NCBI RefSeq assembly: GCF_958295425.1
Contig: NC_081145.1
Span: 19,948,465-20,012,464, forward strand
Reading direction: 5' to 3'
Source of the DNA: Solea solea
Lineage: Eukaryota; Chordata; Actinopteri; Pleuronectiformes; Soleidae
Length of the DNA: 64,000 bases
The position numbers and the translations under genes were made by a program. The notes beneath the pieces are model-generated. The model searched no databases, had not been told where the DNA came from, and was given only the letters and a program-made list of their open reading frames with translations. This document shows positions 49,201-61,100 of the stretch, piece by piece (position 1 is the first letter of the stretch; every line of letters begins with the position of its first letter).

Positions 49201-49914
49201 AGTTACTTTTTCAATTATTCACATCCAACCACTGTTGACTGTTAATTTACACATACGCTTATATACACATTTACTTTTAGTAATTATGCCTCTATACACA
49301 GAATAATGATAATGACACAAAATCACACCATAACAAATTCTCACAATAAATATCAAGTGATCTGAGAGAAAACAACACTTCCTCTCAACTAATATTTCAG
49401 TGATCCTGGCAACTGCAGCCTCTTATGCTCTTTTATTTTTATTTTTTTTTACTTTTATCATTTACTTGGACTTCATTACAAGGAATATGCGTCCTTTAGA
49501 AAACTATCCTGCCCCTCTTCTGGCTTGATTTCACCTCCTAACTGCTCTGGTCATTCTTAGATCGATGACCTGAAAATGAAAGTGGTCGACTTGGCTGGAC
49601 TGAAGAAACCCGCTTTGAAGAAAGTGCGTATGTCCGCCGATGCCATGCTCAAAGCTCTGCTGGGCTCCAAACATACTGTCAATCTGGACCTGAGGGCCAA
49701 CCTGAAGCAGGTCAAGAAGGAGGTGAAAGAGGAGGTGAGTGTTTGCAGGAGGACACACACACACACACACACACGTAGAAATAGTGTGTTTCAGAGTGTG
49801 GACCCATGTTGACTGTGAATTGTTTGTGTCCTGCAGCCTGCAGAAGCAGTCGGCGACTGGCGTAAGAACATTGAGGACAAGGCAGACAGGAAGAAGATGT
49901 TCGAGACTTCCTAA
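46211..49914 (+). CDS. Fast skeletal troponin I, gene C (171 aa)
   Basis: Coding exons: 46211-46218, 46671-46707, 48681-48809, 49036-49125, 49561-49734, 49837-49914 (516 bases). The ATG exon starts at 46186. N-terminus [15 protein letters not shown]; first helix [16 protein letters not shown]; then LSGDQATLM before the second helix ETCKKLHALIDKIDEERYDM. The inhibitory region reads [19 protein letters not shown], one residue shorter than in A and B and without the usual Phe. The downstream half of that exon, [19 protein letters not shown], matches gene A rather than D and E. The C-terminus is [20 protein letters not shown] and ends KMFETS. Introns hold an AAGG tract and the GATC-rich minisatellite. 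AATAAA follows at 50190. Confidence 0.93.
46316..46630. repeat. AAGG-type homopurine microsatellite tract
   Basis: Three purine-only blocks of GGAA/GGGA units separated by two copies of a segment containing CCAACTACTGTTAAATACCA. It lies in the intron after the ATG exon of gene C. Both strands look open only because of the repeat. Confidence 0.95.
47041..47380 (+). mobile_element. SINE-like element with a tRNA-derived head
   Basis: The 5' part has an A-box-like GGTGTAGTGGTTAGCACTC and a B-box-like GGTTCAAGCTCC, then a body with ATGTTCTCCCCGTGTGTGCG, TTCCTCCCACAGTCCAAAAA and AACTGTCCAGGGTGTACCCC. This order is a very common fish dispersed repeat. It sits in the second intron of gene C's coding region. 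A related tail (TCATTCATTGTCTACCAC) follows near 47480. Confidence 0.6.
48139..48628. repeat. GATC-rich minisatellite with repeated TGACGTCT boxes
   Basis: About twenty units built from a 21-base core (AGATCATCCTGTGACGTCTT plus T) with or without a 9-base AGATCATCT insert, giving 21- and 30-base periods. TGACGTCT occurs ten times and variants TGACATCT or TGATGTCT several more. It ends about 50 bases before the acceptor of gene C's 129-base exon. Multiples of three keep frames open on both strands. Confidence 0.95.
49753..49774. repeat. CA dinucleotide microsatellite
   Basis: About eleven AC units, starting about 20 bases inside the last intron of gene C. Confidence 0.9.
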
Positions 49915-50189
49915 AGAAATAACTTACTCTGGGCTTGTAGCACTTTTTATTTGGAATTTATGAAGTTTTTTTGGATTTCATGGATGTGAAAAACCCCTTT
50001 TGTTTTATTAAATCTGTAGGTTTCATCTTGGTCTCTGATTGTACATTTGTTAGTGAGTGGTAATAGTGGAAATATACCCTTTAATCTTTAGTTTCCTCCA
50101 ATATTATAATATATATAATAGTGATTTTCTTTTTTTGTTTGTTTTGCTGATGCTCACCTTTAACAACTTCCTCCTCTTAGCTTTTTTGT

Positions 50190-50195
50190 AATAAA
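50190..50195 (+). terminator. Poly(A) signal of troponin I gene C
   Basis: AATAAA about 275 bases after the stop codon of gene C, followed by a GT-rich stretch. Confidence 0.45.
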
Positions 50196-52180
50196 CATGT
50201 TTTGTTTCCCAACCCTGATGTCATGAGGTATTCTGTCTTCGACTCAGAGATGCACAACACTGCAGAGGAAGCACGTGACACACCATCATCCAATTAGAAG
50301 GTTGTCTTAACTGCCTCTCACTTAACTTAAGTTAACTTAACTCAAGCAAGTCCACTTGCCTACAGCTAACCAAGGAAGACAGTTTGTTTTTGTCAAATGT
50401 TAAAGGAAAACATAAGTCCTGAAAAAGTTAACACATAAATCAAATTGTACACATTCAGAGTCTCTGTGAAGCATCACAGTCATTCAACATAGATTCAACC
50501 CTGAGCGGTTAAAATCCTTTTGGAACTAGTTGAGTTCCAAAAGGAACTGTTTGACGCCGGTTTTGAGCTTTAAACAGGTTGTGCTCTTTGCAGTGGTGTG
50601 TATGTCAGATTGGAACAAGACACAATATCCATGTTTTCTTCTACATTCACTCTGAAAATTAGGTTTATATTACAAACAATTTGGCACTGAATGCAGCTTG
50701 AAGGGTGTGCTGTGCTGACTAGATTGAACTGTTCATATAATGAGAAAATGTTCATCATCACATTTTATTGCTGCTAATTTTCAGACTCTTACAGAATGTA
50801 CTTGAATCATAGAACAAAACCCTTTTCTCTGAAAAAGCTTTCAGACTGATTTCCACATCCAAACACAACCACTGCAACTTGTTTTTGTGATATTGAGATT
50901 TTTTTGAACAGGGAGGTGAAATAAGATTGAAAGCTCAACAATCAGTGATGTCAGAATGTGTCTATATGTTTTAATACAATAATGCACCGTGTCCCTTAAT
51001 TAATTTGGTTTAGTTGGCAATTTATTGAACCTTTAAACTGAAAAAGCCTTCATAGGACATAAAATCACAACTTAGACCTGCGTCCAAACACAGAGGAAGA
51101 CTCATTCTGTGTTTGCCTTCCGGGCCACCATGCTGTGGAACATTGAGTGCCTGAATTGATGCTGTGAATCACTGTGGAGTCACAGAAACTGACCACAAGG
51201 TGTCAGCAGAGGCCTTCATGTTCCACATCCATGTACCACATAGTGTGTTCAAACTATGGCCCTGTGCAAACTCATCAGGCCACAATTTGAAAATGTCAAA
51301 CCTTCAGAATTCAAGCTCCTCCAAACATATTCTTCTCAGTAAATGATGTTGGTATAGTGGAGGCAAAGAGCAAAAACAGCAAAGTACAACAGAATACTTT
51401 AAAAGAAGTAACAGTTCTTTATTGAGATAGACATGTTTGTCTTTTTTTTTGGTTTAATTTCAATAGTGTTATAACAAACAGGCTCAACACTTTTTAGATG
51501 AATTTATTTCATGGGTTTTTTCAACCCATGAAAACATAACAACCATTTTGATCAGTTCAGTTGCAGATCAGACGGTGAGTTGCATTTGTTTTTTCATCAA
51601 TACAGACCAAAATATGTTTGCTTACTGTTGTTGTTGTTGTTGTTTTATTTTAAATTCATTCCCTTTGTTTTCCAGTTTCTGTGTCTGAATCCAGCATGAA
51701 CTGGAGCAGCTCTAATTCCATCAGATACGGAATGTCCCTTACTGTAAGTTTTGTTTGTTTTTAAAGTCTTATCAGTTATGTTTGTATTTTTAATGTCGAG
51801 ACAGATTATATGTTTTGGGAACTGTTAATCCAATACTTCATCATGTCATGTAGTTTAGAAAAGTCTGGACAGAATCCAAAAATCTTAACCCCGAAAAACA
51901 TCTTTGCTTTCACACCAGCAGGAAACAGGTGCACATTTCTGACTTTTCGCACATGTAACTGCTAAATTTGTCACCAGTGTGTTTGATTTAATCAAATCAA
52001 ATCTTGATTTCTCCAAACATTAACCCTTACAGCGAATGTCAATATCTTGAGACTCTGAATCCAGTTCTGTACTAAATCTTGCAGACCTCTCCATGTCCAG
52101 CAGACGGCCTGACCCTGTCTCAGTGAAGACTGCTGACCACCACTTACCAGGCATCAGTGATTTATGGGGTCAAAGGATGA
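50196..52180. other. Spacer between troponin I genes C and D
   Basis: No supported gene. It contains two short perfect hairpins (50515-50545 and 51507-51533) and a TTG run near 51625-51645. Confidence 0.4.
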
Positions 52181-52181
52181 A

Positions 52182-52363
52182 GGTATTTTCAGGGGCTCAT
52201 TGGCCTTGTTGGGCACAGAGATCCTCATTGCCATAAAGAGAAACTGACAAACACCCAACCAAGCACATAAATACCCCCACAGGTTTTCAGTTTTTAGTCT
52301 GTGACTCCCTCACTTTCTCCCAGCCCTTCAGTCTCTGCTGCCCTCCTCATCGTCACTGTGTAG
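52182..52363 (+). promoter_or_regulatory. Promoter and noncoding exon 1 of troponin I gene D
   Basis: GGTATTTTCAGGGGCTC block, ATTGG at 52199-52203, CCATAAAGAG at 52231-52240 and a weak TATA-like ACATAAATAC at 52265-52274. Exon 1 starts near 52300 and ends at 52363 before GTGAGA. It departs most from the shared layout: 27 bases between the ATTGG and CCATAAAGAG boxes instead of 18-19. Confidence 0.65.
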
Positions 52364-53768
52364 GTGAGAAACAAACTATTTTACTTTGTGGATTTAGTGG
52401 CTAAAATGAACGTGATGCTCAGTAAGAAACTGATGATGGATTGTGATCGGATTGACGAGTGATTGGATTATGATGGATCTGTGTATTTTCATTTAGTCCA
52501 ATCAGTAATCAATAATTCACACAAATGTACCCAAATCTAGCATATTTGGATTTTTGTATTGTGCAAATACTTGGAAGATTTTGAGAATGAGAACAAATTT
52601 GAGATGAATATAATGGAAGACAAAGCAGGTGATACATACAAATATTCAATGGAAATATTAAAGTAGGTAAAATATGTACTGTGTTATTTCACAATAATTA
52701 CACAATAATCCATCAGCATAATGTAAATCAAGGGATCTGAGAGAGACAGAAGATTCTTTGGAAAATCTGGCCCATGATTGCAGACTTTGACCAATCACAG
52801 AGTAGTTCAGAGAGTGAGGCCACTCCCACAGGCTGCTCTATAAAGCTGCTGGAAAGAGTTACACACGGAGCATTTTAGAGATAAAGAGATTGGCCTAAAT
52901 CATCTGTACAGAATAAAACAAGTTATTCAGCACAACAACAGTCACTCGCACTTTTCTCTGCCTCCCTGTCAAATTGTAAACATGATATACCTCTACATTT
53001 ACTTTTCCTCATAAATGTCACCGTTGACCTTTGACCCCAAGCCAGGATTAGCCATGACTTGATGGTTCAGAATGTGTGATACCGGAATCCTACAGTTTCT
53101 ATTTTTGCAGCCGAGGAATGACGAGGAATGTCAAGAAATCACTGAAGACACCGCCCCTTTAGTTAGCATGCAGGCCTAATTTAAAACATTTAAAACAAGA
53201 TATTAGTAAAACGTAACCTCAGGTCTACAACTAATAAGTAGACTGTGTTTTAAACCTGAAGATATTAGCTTGCCATGATAATATAGCTTGTAAACTAATC
53301 CAATTAGCAGATGCACTGAAGGTTTATTGTATAATGGTGGCAATAAAATGCTTCATTAAATAAACTGCCAGTTAGTTTAATACAGTTTCATGTGAGAGAT
53401 GAGCTAAAGCATCTCTTTAAAGATTATATGAAAGTGCTGAGATGACGTTTTGCTGATGAAGCTAAAATTCAAAACTGGTGTAGTTTTTTCCTCCTGTCAA
53501 TCATAGAGGCTTTTTTCTGACTGAAGGGTTAAGGGTCAAAGATCTGGTCCTGACAAGAGCCGATCTTTGTTTGTGACAAATTGCACAACAGTTTGTAACA
53601 TGTTTGTGTTTTGAAACAGTGAAAATTTTACTTTAAAAGATGTTAATAATGTTGTTTAAGTTAAATTAAATGATTATTTTTCTTTACTTACTACTGTTGT
53701 TAATAGTAAGTGTTTCCTTTCATTCATTTCTTCTCCTAAACAGAGTCTGAAAGCAAAAAGAATCCAAG

Positions 53769-55216
53769 ATGTCTGAGTAAGTATGACTTCACACGAACGC
53801 CAACATCCATAATTATAATTTTCTACTCAAAGTAACATTTCCACAACTGCTTTAGTTTGGATTTTGTAAAGAGAGGAAAATGTTAAAAAGCCATTTAGCC
53901 TTTGAACAAAGAACATTATGTGCTTTCCCTCTTATGATAAATGACACAATTTGAAAGTTATGCTGTAATTAGGGTCAAATGTCTAACTACCATCAAAACA
54001 TTGTGCGTCTGTTTGTGGGAACGTCCTCCTGCATCTTTGATGTTAAACGTCCTGGAGAGAATTTCAGTGAGAATACATTTTTGATGTCATGTTTGTGTTA
54101 ATAACAGGGGAAAGAAGATGACATCGAGCCGCAGGCATCATCTGAAGGTAACTAACTGAGCAGAATTTTGAACGTTGAATTAACCACAGAAAACTAGCTA
54201 TAATTTGTGATAATATGCCAGCACTTCTGTCTGTTTGCTGTGAACTTCCTTCCTGAAGACTGTTAATGCAGCTTTAAGAAAACAAACAAAAAATACTAAC
54301 AATGGTGAACTTGTTTTCCAGAGTTTGATCCTGCAGATCGCTGCTAACTGGCTGGAGCAGGAAGCTAAAGAAAATGAAGAAGCCAAAGAAACCTACATGG
54401 CAGAGAACTGTCCCGCCCCTGACCTGAGCGGAGACCAAGCAGCTCTGATTGTAAAAACTCTGAAACTCTGCTTTGTGTCTTGGAGAATACTGGAGTCGTG
54501 CAACAGTTTATTTATCTTTTCGTAACAACAGGAAATCTGCAAAAAGCTGCACCATGCCTTGGACAAGATTGATGAGGAAAGATACGATGCTGAGGCCAAA
54601 GTGGAAAAGATAGACAAAGAGGTACCGACATCTGTTTTGTATTTTATTCAAAGTGTTAGGCATTTAAATGATCTCTCTCCTCAAAGGAACACAAAGGTTT
54701 TATTATTTACAAAATTAAATGAATGAAGCTGTACCAAAAGAATTAGCTCTAGTGGTTTCTGTGAACATGAGTTTCAGCAGTGATCCTGGCAGTGATCCTC
54801 AGCCATAGCCGTATCAGTAATTGATGTTACTCTCTGCTGTTTTGCATTCTTGAGCCCCTCTTCCATGTCTTTAGGTCGAGGACCTGAAGATGAAGGTGGT
54901 GGAGCTGGCTGGAGTGAAGAAACCCGCCCTGAAGAAGGTCCGTATGTCTGCTGACGCCATGCTGCAGGCTCTGCTGGGAGGGAAACACAAGGTGACCATG
55001 GACCTGAGGGCCAACCTGAAGCAGGTCAAGAAGGAGGTCAAGGAGGAGGTGAGGCGTTAGTAACATTATGTCTTTAACACTTGGAAACTGTTGGGCGCAC
55101 CTCATGCAGCATTTTGGTTCCATGTGTTCGTCCGTCAGGGTGCAGAGGCAGTGGGCGACTGGCGTAAGAACATTGAAGACAAAGCTGACAGGAAGAAGAT
55201 GTTCGAGACGTCTTAA
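53769..55216 (+). CDS. Fast skeletal troponin I, gene D (172 aa)
   Basis: Coding exons: 53769-53776, 54108-54147, 54322-54450, 54532-54621, 54875-55048, 55139-55216 (519 bases), all GT-AG. The ATG exon starts at 53744. The protein opens [16 protein letters not shown], with one extra Gly codon shared only with gene E. It continues SLILQIAANWLEQEAKENEE, and the 129-base exon ends with Ile instead of Met. The inhibitory region is [19 protein letters not shown], followed by [15 protein letters not shown]. The C-terminus is [20 protein letters not shown] and ends KMFETS. A 77-base run of the actin-binding exon (54905-54981) is identical to gene E, so the two are recent duplicates or have exchanged sequence. 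ATTAAA at 55313 may be the poly(A) signal. Confidence 0.93.
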
Positions 55217-55312
55217 AGACTTTCAAATTCAACTTTGCATTTTCACTTCTTCTGGTCTGCGATGCCCACGGTTACATCTGAGCCTTTTTCATGGAATTGG
55301 AAAACTTGTGCC

Positions 55313-55318
55313 ATTAAA
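55313..55318 (+). terminator. Candidate poly(A) signal of troponin I gene D
   Basis: ATTAAA about 100 bases after the stop codon of gene D, followed by T-rich sequence. Confidence 0.4.
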
Positions 55319-56700
55319 TTGTTATTTTTTTGAATAAGGCAACGTTGTGATTCTGTAATTTTTTTCTTTTTTTTTTTTTTACCGTCGAAATTTGATAGTT
55401 TATGTGTAAGAGCTACAACTTGTTTGGTCAATTTTGACCAGTTTTGCTCAACTTTTCTTTCTTGGCGTCATCTATAGAGTCTACTGATTCATAGCCTTTT
55501 ATTCAAGTCACCATATGACTTGATTTCAGTCCTTTTGGCTGACTGGTTGGATTAGGTGGTAGCTGCAGTCCCTATGTGAGATATTCATCTTGCAGTATAG
55601 TTCAAAAAAATCTCAGAAAGTTTGGTTATAAAATCCTGACCATGGTTATGTTTGGCCTAAACCCCCAACCCCATGATACACTGCAGCTAACTGGAAAGTG
55701 TTTACCTTCTGACGCCGAACCAGGAGAAAACAGCAGAGAGTCTGCCATGCTCTCCTCTACTCATCATCTCAGTGTCAGTCATCAGATATGGCTTCCTGCC
55801 GCTTAGTAGCTCCACAGCTCTTTGGTTTATACTTCCTCTCAATATTTGGTAACAATCACCAACAAAGCTGCAGCTGCATGGAGCTCCATAAATGGTGAGT
55901 AACCTGTTCCTCTTCTCATTTTTTTGTTCAATTTTTGCATGAAAACCTGTCCTGAAACCTTGATTTTAAATGTGTAAAAGTCAAACTCTGAATCAGTTCC
56001 TCCTTGTTTTTCAGATATGTAATGGTTGAAATGTCTGTGCTGTGTCTGAATGACCTTGAAATGATGTCTTTTTCATTTCTTTAGTTGAAAGTTGTTGTTT
56101 TTTTGTTGTTTTTTTTCTACCAATGATGAAATAGGGACCTTTCCACTGAAGGGCTGTGTATGTACAGCTGCTTATTTGAACAACCAATAGGAGCATCCAT
56201 TCTCTGGGAAGTGCCCTGTGATTGGTTCACAGTCTAGATTTCCCCATGGCTGTAAACAGTGCTCAGATGCCGTGCAGATGTTTTGTTTTCCCTCAGACGT
56301 GTTTAGAGCTCATGTCCCCCAGCAAAATGCTCATGGTGCACATGATGCACACTGGACAAAAAAAGAAGAAGGGCGCAGCAAACTAATAATGTTCCATTGT
56401 TTCTGTTGATGCAAACTAAACAGAATAATTACATCAACAACTAAAATTCCCAAAAGACACAACCTGCAGGTTTGAGATTGTATTGCTGTATAATTTGCCT
56501 ACCCCAGCTTTAACCTGCTGCTGAGGAAACTGAATCTCTGCAGAGACACACACACACACACACACACATACTCTGCTCTAACTGTTGTGTAACAATTGCT
56601 TCATCCAACTCGCTTGTCTCCGGGGGAGGGAACATGATAGCATCCATTCACCGTCCAGTCCATGGAGGCAACTTGCTGGCCAGGAATTTATGAGGTTCCT
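55319..56700. other. Spacer between troponin I genes D and E
   Basis: No supported gene. Contains a CA microsatellite at 56545-56568 just upstream of the gene E promoter. Confidence 0.4.
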
Positions 56701-56714
56701 CTGTGAGTTGTGGA

Positions 56715-56887
56715 GGTATTTCTGGAACCTGCTGGCCCATTGGTCTGAAGTGTCTACACTACCATAAAGAGGACGGACTTTTGTGCTGAGTGAGCACTTC
56801 GCACCCTATATACCCTGTTAAATCTTTAGTGTATGGGACTCGGCAGTGCACCCCCTCCCCCTTGGTCCTCCTCGTCACGTTCAGTAG
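56715..56887 (+). promoter_or_regulatory. Promoter and noncoding exon 1 of troponin I gene E
   Basis: GGTATTTCTGGAACCTGCTGG block, ATTGG at 56739-56743, CCATAAAGAG at 56762-56771, TATATA at 56807-56812 in a CCTATATACCC context. Exon 1 starts near 56838 and ends at 56887 before GTGAGG. Confidence 0.7.
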
Positions 56888-58192
56888 GTGAGGGTCTTTC
56901 CTGCAGCTTGGCTTCTTTCATTGTGGCAGGAAACGTATCAGAGTCACACTGAGGTCTGGTTTATTTGGCAGAGGTGGTTTGAACTGTAGCGGACTGTTTT
57001 CTTTTTAATGGTGGTGCTCCAGGTGTGACCTCTGACCTTTGAGGCTAGTCTGGAGGTAGATGCAGAGAGGAGTTATAGCCAGTAAGACATCAGCAGAGAC
57101 TCTTTGGACGGACACTGTAGGACATTCAGCACAGGCAGGTTGAAATTTGCACTAATGTATGAAGTAAAACTAGCAGATGAGTCATTTTCTTGTTTTATTT
57201 AATGGGTTCTGACTTGTTGCAGATGCATTGCTTTGGGTGTTTTTCAGTTAGCTTGCATGGTGTGGGTGAAAATGTTAGTTTTGAAATTTGAATGTAAAAC
57301 AAAAAGTTCATTTAGGCTGTATTTAATCATGAACACCTTAAATCTGCACTTTGCAAATACTTTTCCAAACAATCTCACAATAGCACCCTAATTCATTTAG
57401 TTTTAATTGTACAGTTGAGTTTAAAGAAACACACAGTTATTCACATATTGATTATGCATGCATTGCAACGTGATTGGACAGAATTGGTGTTTGTGTAAAT
57501 CTCTCTGATTTCATGTCGATGGAGATTTCATTACATTGTTACAAAGTTTTGTTAGTGGTTTGCAGAGAGATAAATTGAAGATCTTAATAGATGTTAATAG
57601 TGCCACCAATGTTAAATAAGTGTCTGAATATTAATAAGAAGTATTTGCTGTTCAACAAACATAACACAAAGCTTCAGTGTCTATGTTTGATGAAAGTTTC
57701 ATGATGTCTGACTCTATGTGTTATTGATCTGAGCAGTTTCTGGACACGCCCGTGTCATGCCGATGGTTTGCATGCCGGCAGGATGTTGGAATTGGTGTTA
57801 ACGACCCTCGCGGTGTGCTTTGCACACATTTGGTTCCTCCGCTGGAGGCAGTCCGTGCTAAGATCTTTTGACTCCTCATAAGAAGTCAAATTCCAGGCAG
57901 AATGTCTTCTGAGGGTGCAACTGTTCCCCTCGAAGGCTGCACGGCATGTGACCCCCCCGCCCCGCCCATCCAAAATTAGCCAGTTTGTGATTACTGGCAA
58001 CAGGTTTTCCATGATTGTAAAGCGTATCACTTTTCCTGCAGGAGGTGAAAAGGTGTCCTCAGGCAATCATATTGAGGACATCTATTCATGTCCAATTCAG
58101 TACAGAGTATTCAGAGTCAGCGTGGAACCTGTTTGCTGATGTGAAACTTTTTTTTGTCTCCGAACAGAGTGTGAAGATCACAAGCAGCCACA

Positions 58193-61100
58193 ATGTCTGA
58201 GTGAGTACATTCTTCGTCTGCCACTTTCAAAAACAAAACTAGTGTCATGGAACTTTGCAATAGGCTTTATCGTTCTGCTCTGAGACAGTTGGAGCAGGTC
58301 TTTAAATGTGTTTAGTACCATGACAGGGGATGAGTTTTTTTCTGGGTTCTGTTGTAGCTTCCCAGTAATTTCCAGAAAAGATTTCTTTTTAATACAAAAA
58401 CTAGGATAGATCCTAAATAGGGACGTAAGAAATATTACATGTATGCACATGCACAAATATGATCATAAACAACATCTAGGACTAATAACACGTGTTATCA
58501 CAGGAGTAAACAGTCAGTGTGCCTCTGTTAAATAAAAGACTATTAGAAATTTAAAAAAAAATTTGATCTGGGATAAAAATATATATTTTGTACTAATGGT
58601 ACAATAAGTTATAGTAAACCATTTTGTTCACTTGCATTTATATGCAGCTTTTGGATTTCAGAGAAATGTAATTATGGAAAAAGCTAAATTCATACCCAAA
58701 TAAATATGAGTTGAATGAGCTGGCCTAGTATGTAACTATAATTCATGGATTAAACACTAGTTTTATTACTTTGAAATTATGACTATATTGTAGTATTTAT
58801 CAAAAACAAAATATCACAAGTGGCCAAACAATCATTAGAGGAAAACTTGATACTAATAACAGTTAGCATGTTCAATTTAGTCTTAATTTTACAATGAAGT
58901 GTTGGACAAGTTATTATCTGCACACAATTTCACGACAGTCACTCCAGTTGTTAATGAGCTCTTCAACTCAGGATTAAAAAAATCTGGATCTTCATGTAAA
59001 GTGATGTGAACACGTGTGACCGCAGCAGTTCAGTTTAAAGGTTGACCTTTCGCCTCAGATGACAGCAGCTGTACGTGTCACTGGCATGTTTGAAGAGGAA
59101 CACGCTGACGTGGCCATATCATATACAATAATAATCATTTCTATTACCGCCTTTTCAAATGGTTTCAGTTTGTTTTACGACCATGAACATTTCTGATCTG
59201 CAAGAAATTTAGCAAACTGTAGTGTTGGTGTTGTTGGGGATCTGCTGTATTTATTTATTTATTCCTACAGCATTATTTATTTAGTCTCTGGTTGCAAGTT
59301 ACAATCAGGACTAATGTATATCTGTGCGTACATTCAAGGCCACAGCATTCCACAAATGTAAAACCACATGGGTTCAGAAACATGCGTTTCACATTCAGTT
59401 TAATATAAGAGAAAATATGTCATTGTTATCAGTGGTTACTCTTTTATTGTTATGCTGTTGCATGAAATAGTGACCAGAATTGTGCAATGACAAATAATAC
59501 CAATTACCAAGCTCGTCTTTACAGTGGACTGAGACGGTTGTTATGTCCTGTTATGCTCTTTTCTGTCACAAGGTGGTAGTATTCAGCTGGGAAGCCTGCA
59601 GCTTCATTTGACAGCTGCAAGTTAGTTTAGCATGATGGAAAGGGAAAGCCAGTGTGCTTTGTCATCACACATTTCTTTCACAAGCTTTCTAAACTCCACA
59701 CGTCACTAATTTGTTTGTAAACTTACCTCTGCCTAACCTGTTCACTAAGCCCATGGTTCTCAAACTGTGGTATGTGTACCACCAGTGGAACACAAGCTTC
59801 CTGTGGTGGTACTTGGAGGGTATGTGATCGGAGTGCAAAGAAATAACAAAAAAAAATAATTATCAGAGTCACCTCATCTCTCGCTGCATCTTAATCTAAG
59901 TTTGCTATATATGAAGAGTCCGTAGCTGATTTTGCTCGGCCGATTTACACCACTGTATTTTAACGCTGAGTCATAACGGTGTTTTGTTTACTTGAAGATG
60001 CTCAACATTTTCTCAGGTGGTACTTGGTATAAAAAGTTTGCACTGCACGAAGCTATACACTAAAATAATAATAATAAATAATAATACACCTATGCAAAAC
60101 AAAAAGGTTCTGCGCTTTGGTTTAGGTACAGATAAATAAAATGCGGTGATATGTGGATATTGTGGTAATGTATCATTGTTCTTGTAACTTCCCATGAGAG
60201 CACAAAGTGGACGTTCAAATTCCACCATGTAAATACTAGACAAGAGTCCCATCAGTTCTGATCGTAACCTTGTCATCTTTGTCTCGAAGCGGAAAGAAGA
60301 TGACGTCCAGCCGCAGGCATCACCTGAAGGTGAATACAAAAACCTCTCTTCCCTTTCTTTCGAAGTTTTCGTCACTTAAAAGCTTTCATCGGTGTGCAGA
60401 GTCTGATGCTGCAGATTGCTGCCAGCTGGATTGTGCAGGAGAAGAAGGAAAATGAAGAGGCGAAAGTGGCCTACATGGCCGAGAACTGCCCCACCCCCGA
60501 CCTCAGTGGAGACCATGCTGCTCTCATGGTGAGATGACAACAATATTCATCGAGATGCTACTGTTAAAAATCCTATGTTGAAAGATGCCCATTTCTTTAT
60601 TCAGACAATCCTTTTCTTGACACTTTTAGTGGTGAGACAGCTTGTGATATTGAATGTAGACCTGGTATGGTGATATCCTTCAGTTGGATGTTATACCATT
60701 GCTCTCTCCAGTACTGAGAGCAAGCGATGCCGTCTGAAAAGGCAAAAGTGAGGCTGAACTAGGTAGAAGAACAATGTAACTTCTGATGTAGGTTTGATTG
60801 TTTGTCGACAGGAACTTTGTAAAAAGATCTACCAGGCCATTGACAAAATCGACGAGGCAAGGTACGACATCGAGGCCAAAGTTCAGAAGGCAGACGTGGA
60901 GGTGAGAGGCATGAGAGAAACTTTTCTGTGCTAGATCAGAGACGCGAGATATTGGTACGATTTTCAGCAGAATGTTTTTGTCGTTTTTCACACTGGAAGT
61001 CACACACTGGAAATGTTTCTTCTTCTCCAGATTGAGGACCTGAAGCTGAAAGTGGTTGACCTGGCTGGAGTGAAGAAACCCGCCCTGAAGAAGGTCCGTA

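Noticed and set aside
51676..51744. Exon-like segment between CAG and GTAAGT with a short ORF (MNWSSSNSIRYGMSLT)
   Set aside because: It has no partner exons, no family match and no promoter upstream; splice-like signals of this strength occur by chance.
56175..56182. CCAAT motif in the D-E spacer as an extra troponin I promoter
   Set aside because: The CCATAAAGAG box and TATA at the expected distances are missing; the real gene E promoter is at 56739-56812.
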